Below are positions 60,921 to 64,000 of a DNA stretch of 64,000 bases, piece after piece. A program made the translations under genes and the position numbers. How positions within the stretch are numbered: position 1 is the first letter of the stretch; each line of letters begins with the position of its first letter. Origin of the DNA: Cyclobacteriaceae bacterium (GTDB lineage: Bacteria; Bacteroidota; Bacteroidia; Cytophagales; Cyclobacteriaceae). The notes beneath the pieces are model-generated. The model saw only the letters and a program-made list of their open reading frames with translations, had not been told where the DNA came from and did not search any database. The DNA lies in assembly GCA_016787565.1 (NCBI GenBank), contig JAEUUG010000013.1, forward strand, positions 280,212-344,211. The letters run 5' to 3'.

Positions 60921-63380
60921 ATGAGAATTATAAAATTCATTATTTCCTTTTCGATTACACTGGTGCTCCTCTATCTGCTAAACAACAGTTGGGAGATACA
61001 TGGTAGCAGAATACCCCCGCTTGGAAAATTTCTTGATCCTTTTCATGGCTTCTGGCAAAATATTGAACCCCAAAAGAGCACTGTGCCTGATGAATTAACC
61101 ATACCCGGTTTAAAAGACAAGGTCACTCTTGTTTTTGATAGTCTTATGATACCGCACATCTTCGCCAGCAACGATGAAGACCTTTATCTGGCACAAGGCT
61201 ATGTAACCGCTATGCACCGGTTATGGCAAATGGAATTTCAAACACATGCAGCCGCAGGAAGACTCACCGAAATATTGGGCCGCGGAACTGATGACAGGAT
61301 TTTAGAGTATGATCGTGGTCAGCGCAGGCTGGGAATGACCTATGCCGCGAACGTTGCGTTTGAAGCCATGCGCAACAATCCGATTGCCAATCAAACAGCT
61401 GAAAAATATGCAGAAGGAATCAATCACTATATTCATTCCCTCCGCTATAAAGACCTACCCTTTGAATACAAATTATTGGACTACGCTCCGGAAGATTGGA
61501 CACCACTGAAATCAGCACTGCTATTAAAGAGTATGGCCCAGACCTTAAATATGAGCGATAAGGATCTGGAGATGACAAATGCATTAAAACTTTTCGGGAA
61601 AGAAACGGTAGACTTACTGTATCCGGATCGTGAACCCCCCATTGACCCGATTGTAGAAAAACCGGGCAGCTGGAAATTTGATCCTGTCACGCTTGATGCT
61701 GTTCCGCCTGCCCTGCCCGATGAACTTATTTCCCTCAACAAACTCCCACCTTCCAATCCCACAACCGGCAGTAACAACTGGGCAGTTGCCGGAAGTAAAA
61801 CAGCAACCGGTTCACCCATACTCTGCGGTGATCCGCACCTTACCTTATCATTGCCATCAATATGGTATGTTATACAACTAAATGGTCCCGATATCAATAC
61901 GATGGGTGCTTCTTTACCCGGAGCACCTGGCGTGATCATCGGTTTCAATGATTCTATCGCCTGGAGCGTAACCAATGCACAGCGCGACCTGGTCGATTGG
62001 TTTAAAATAACCTTTCAGGATAAGAAGAAAGACAAATACCTGTTGGATGATGAATGGGCAGATACCAAAAAAGTTGTAGAAGAATTTACAGTACGTGGAG
62101 GTGCAGTACTGTATGATACGGTATTGTACACGCACTTTGGCCCTGTGACCTACGATGAAAACTATCGTTCCAAAAGTCAGCTGCAAAACTTTGCCTTTCG
62201 CTGGATATCACATGATCACTCGCAGGAGATTATTGCCTTTCATAAACTCAATCGCGCTAAAAATCATCAGGACTATATGGAAGCCCTGAATAACTATGGA
62301 GCGCCCGCTCAAAACTTTGTGTTTGCCTCCGTGTCGGGTGATGTGGCCATGCGCATTCAGGGAAAATATCCGGTGCGCAGAAAAGATGAGGGAAAATTCC
62401 TGCTCAATGGAAGCAAGCGCTCCAATGGATGGCAAGCCTTTATTCCCAACAGTCAAAATGTAATGGATAAAAATCCGGAGCGAGGTTTTGTCAGTTCTGC
62501 CAATCAATACCCGGTGGATGCCACCTATCCCTACTACGTTACCGGATCAAGTTTTGAAGCCTATCGCAACAGAAGAATCAATTCCGTGCTGCGGGAATCC
62601 AATGCTATCACGATAAGTGATATGATGGCCTTACAAAACGATAATTATAATTTGAAGGCAGCCGAAAGTCTTCCGTTATTCCTGAGTTACATCGATTCAA
62701 CACGCTTCAATGAAAATGAAAAACGTGCGTGGCAGGCATTAACATCATGGGATTATTTTAACAACATTGAATCGGAAGGAGCTTCCTATTACGAAGCCTG
62801 GTGGGACAACCTTATGCCACTGGTGTGGGACGAGATGCAAAACAAAACCGTGACACTACGGTATCCAACCACATTCAATACAATTAAGCTCATTGCCGAA
62901 AAACCAGACCTACCATTTTTTGATATGCAAAGCACACCCGAAAAAGAAACTGCACGTGAGGTGGTAGCGAAGGCATTCTCACTTGGTGTAGATGATATTG
63001 AGAAATGGAAAGCCAGCCAAAACGAAAAACCGAATGGAGTACCCTGGGCGGATTTCAAAGACAGCTATGTAGGTCACCTCTTGCGCCTCGCTCCATTGAG
63101 TATTCCGGTGAGAGCTGGAGGAAATCATGACATCGTCAATGCACACTCCCGCACACACGGGCCATCCTGGCGTATGGTGGTGAGCCTGGAAAAATCAGGT
63201 ATAAAAACCTGGGCGACCTATCCCGGTGGACAATCCGGTAATCCCGGAAGCAAACATTATAATGACATGCTTGACCGTTGGGTGAACGGAAAATATTTTG
63301 CCTTACGCTTTATGCACGATCAGGCATCTGCAAAACCCTATAGCTATCACTCCACAACACTTAACCCGGCCTTGAAATGA
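60921..63380 (+). CDS. Penicillin-acylase-family Ntn hydrolase
   Basis: The 819-residue precursor has an N-terminal membrane or signal segment (about 4-22). The alpha chain contains YVTAMHRLWQMEFQTHAAAGRLTEILG. Self-cleavage is expected before Ser284 in TTGSNNWAVAGSKTATG, which becomes the beta-chain N-terminal nucleophile. The beta chain has NDSIAWSVTNAQRDLVDWF and near the end VRAGGNHDIVNAHSRTHGPSWRMVV. The family cleaves amides such as penicillins and acyl-homoserine lactones; the substrate here is unknown. It is divergent from kdsC and overlaps the next gene in ATGA. Confidence 0.94.
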   Translation: MRIIKFIISFSITLVLLYLLNNSWEIHGSRIPPLGKFLDPFHGFWQNIEPQKSTVPDELTIPGLKDKVTLVFDSLMIPHIFASNDEDLYLAQGYVTAMHRLWQMEFQTHAAAGRLTEILGRGTDDRILEYDRGQRRLGMTYAANVAFEAMRNNPIANQTAEKYAEGINHYIHSLRYKDLPFEYKLLDYAPEDWTPLKSALLLKSMAQTLNMSDKDLEMTNALKLFGKETVDLLYPDREPPIDPIVEKPGSWKFDPVTLDAVPPALPDELISLNKLPPSNPTTGSNNWAVAGSKTATGSPILCGDPHLTLSLPSIWYVIQLNGPDINTMGASLPGAPGVIIGFNDSIAWSVTNAQRDLVDWFKITFQDKKKDKYLLDDEWADTKKVVEEFTVRGGAVLYDTVLYTHFGPVTYDENYRSKSQLQNFAFRWISHDHSQEIIAFHKLNRAKNHQDYMEALNNYGAPAQNFVFASVSGDVAMRIQGKYPVRRKDEGKFLLNGSKRSNGWQAFIPNSQNVMDKNPERGFVSSANQYPVDATYPYYVTGSSFEAYRNRRINSVLRESNAITISDMMALQNDNYNLKAAESLPLFLSYIDSTRFNENEKRAWQALTSWDYFNNIESEGASYYEAWWDNLMPLVWDEMQNKTVTLRYPTTFNTIKLIAEKPDLPFFDMQSTPEKETAREVVAKAFSLGVDDIEKWKASQNEKPNGVPWADFKDSYVGHLLRLAPLSIPVRAGGNHDIVNAHSRTHGPSWRMVVSLEKSGIKTWATYPGGQSGNPGSKHYNDMLDRWVNGKYFALRFMHDQASAKPYSYHSTTLNPALK

Positions 63381-63721
63381 AATTTCTTATTCAGTTTTTA
63401 GCGATAATCGTCAGCGCGTTTATGCTTGAACTTTTTCTTCCCTGGTACAGTGTTGCCATCGCTGCCTTTGTTTTTGGTTATGGTTTAAAATCAAAAGCAA
63501 ACTTCCTTGCAGGTTTTTTAAGCATCAGCTTGCTGTGGTTTGTTAAGGCCTGGCTCATCCACACCAACGATGTTAATGACCTGGCCGGAAAAGTGGCAAA
63601 GATTTTCCCGCTCGGAGAAACCTACTTATTGTTTCTAACAACTATACTGATCGGTGGACTGGTAGGAGGATTTGCCTGCCTGACTGGAGCATTGGCTAAG
63701 CCTGCCAAAAGAAAATACTAA
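63377..63721 (+). CDS. Small four-helix membrane protein
   Basis: The 114-residue protein has four hydrophobic segments (FLIQFLAIIVSAFMLELF, SVAIAAFVFGYGL, FLAGFLSISLLWFVKAWLI, YLLFLTTILIGGLVGGFACLTGA). No family function is recognised. It is translationally coupled (ATGA) to the acylase gene, so it may help its localisation. Confidence 0.8.
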   Translation: MKFLIQFLAIIVSAFMLELFLPWYSVAIAAFVFGYGLKSKANFLAGFLSISLLWFVKAWLIHTNDVNDLAGKVAKIFPLGETYLLFLTTILIGGLVGGFACLTGALAKPAKRKY

Positions 63722-63746
63722 CGATATCCCCTTTTTTGGACATCGA

Positions 63747-63778
63747 TTGTAATTGTTTTGATTCATCCCTTATATTTG
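63747..63778 (+). promoter_or_regulatory. Bacteroidota-type promoter before the right-end repeat
   Basis: A TTG at 63747-63749 is followed after 21 bp by TATATTTG (63771-63778), a perfect TAnnTTTG -7 box. No protein-coding start fits downstream within the window. The expected transcript would begin near 63785 and run into the repeats and the tRNA-Ser-like sequence, so it may drive an RNA. Confidence 0.55.
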
Positions 63779-63852
63779 CATTCCTTTTTTGAGAGAAGAG
63801 GGATATTTTTAATTAAACCCGATCTGAATGGGTGATTGCTTGCGGTAGGCAG

Positions 63853-64000
63853 GGCTGAAACCATCCGCCTGTGACGAGATAAACTGTCGTACAGAGTTGC
63901 TGTTCGACTTCATTGAGAATATTAAGCCCCATCTGGAGAGGTGGGTGAGTGGCTGAAACCATCCGCCTGTGGCGAGATAAACTGTCGTACAGAGTTGCTG
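63853..64000 (+). repeat. 50-bp direct repeat with a 98-bp period at the right edge
   Basis: The segment starting GGCTGAAACCATCCGCCTGT at 63853-63902 recurs at 63951-64000 with a single A/G difference; the window edge cuts the second copy. It includes CGCC-TGT-GGCG (second copy) and CTGT-CGT-ACAG mini-hairpins. It is not part of a recognisable gene. More copies may lie beyond the window. Confidence 0.85.
63935..63969 (+). other. tRNA-Ser-like 5' half
   Basis: The stretch GGAGAGGTGGGTGAGTGGCT and what follows through CCGCCTG fits the acceptor 5' strand, D-arm and 5' anticodon stem of a class II tRNA-Ser, up to the middle of the anticodon loop. The following bases do not complete the anticodon stem, variable arm or T-arm within the window. 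It is either a truncated tRNA-derived sequence or a tRNA interrupted by the repeat. It is not called as a functional tRNA. Confidence 0.4.

Noticed and set aside
63721..63745. Terminator after the small membrane protein gene
   Set aside because: The GATATCC/GGACATC stem has a mismatch and an eight-base loop that contains the T run; it is not convincing.
63935..64000. Complete functional tRNA-Ser
   Set aside because: The anticodon stem 3' strand, variable arm and T-arm cannot be found within the window; only the 5' half fits.

Overview
The window looks like a chromosomal segment of a Bacteroidota member, most likely a Cytophagales-type organism. The evidence is a protein with a type IX secretion (T9SS) C-terminal sorting domain, an exosortase of the XrtF type with its partner membrane protein, promoter-like TAnnTTTG boxes, long minus-strand operons without Shine-Dalgarno signals, and genes typical of that phylum (GxxExxY protein, S23-type four-helix bundle protein, DUF4143 ATPase). 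No phage, plasmid or classical insertion-sequence transposase is visible. Nearly all genes are on the minus strand; only a GIY-YIG gene and the last two genes are on the plus strand.

Layout. (1) 1-3531: the 5' part of a large secreted surface protein and a sugar aminotransferase. (2) 3605-12331: a signalling operon in which histidine kinases alternate with single-domain receivers and which ends in a LuxR-type response regulator. (3) 12532-16919: two secreted proteins, one T9SS-sorted. (4) 17237-23375: a second kinase/receiver block with a CHASE-PAS kinase and another LuxR-type regulator. (5) 23654-24727: a PD40 propeller protein followed by a good terminator. (6) 25054-51976: a long exopolysaccharide/capsule locus. 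It holds Wza and Wzc homologues, a flippase, a Wzy-like polymerase, an initiating sugar transferase, five GT4/GT2 glycosyltransferases, NeuB/SpsF-like nonulosonate genes, acyltransferases, pyruvyl transferase, deacetylase, methyltransferase and XrtF. (7) 52226-58637: sulfate activation (SLC13 permease, CysC, CysD, CysN, CysQ), interrupted by two small mobile-looking genes. (8) 58843-60802: KdsC, KdsA and a hypothetical exported protein. (9) 60921-63721, plus strand: a penicillin-acylase-family Ntn hydrolase and a small membrane protein. (10) 63747-64000: a promoter-like site and a direct repeat carrying a tRNA-Ser-like 5' half.

How the parts fit. The polysaccharide locus can make, modify, polymerise and export a surface polymer that may contain a nonulosonate-like acid and a bacillosamine-like amino sugar. 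The adjacent CysDNC/CysQ genes make and recycle PAPS, and no PAPS reductase is present. This suggests, but does not prove, sulfation of the polymer. The two signalling blocks share an inverted-repeat motif with the promoter region of the secreted-protein pair.

The most unusual content is small genes nested in repeats. There is a GIY-YIG nuclease inside an array of about 148-bp palindromic units. A GxxExxY gene is bracketed by terminal inverted repeats. An S23-type gene sits between GTTGC-rich repeats. An intact DUF4143 ATPase is bracketed by two 96-bp direct repeats that differ at one base, and each is a copy of the start of the next glycosyltransferase gene. A decayed second ATPase and the tail of a third lie beside further copies of the same junction.
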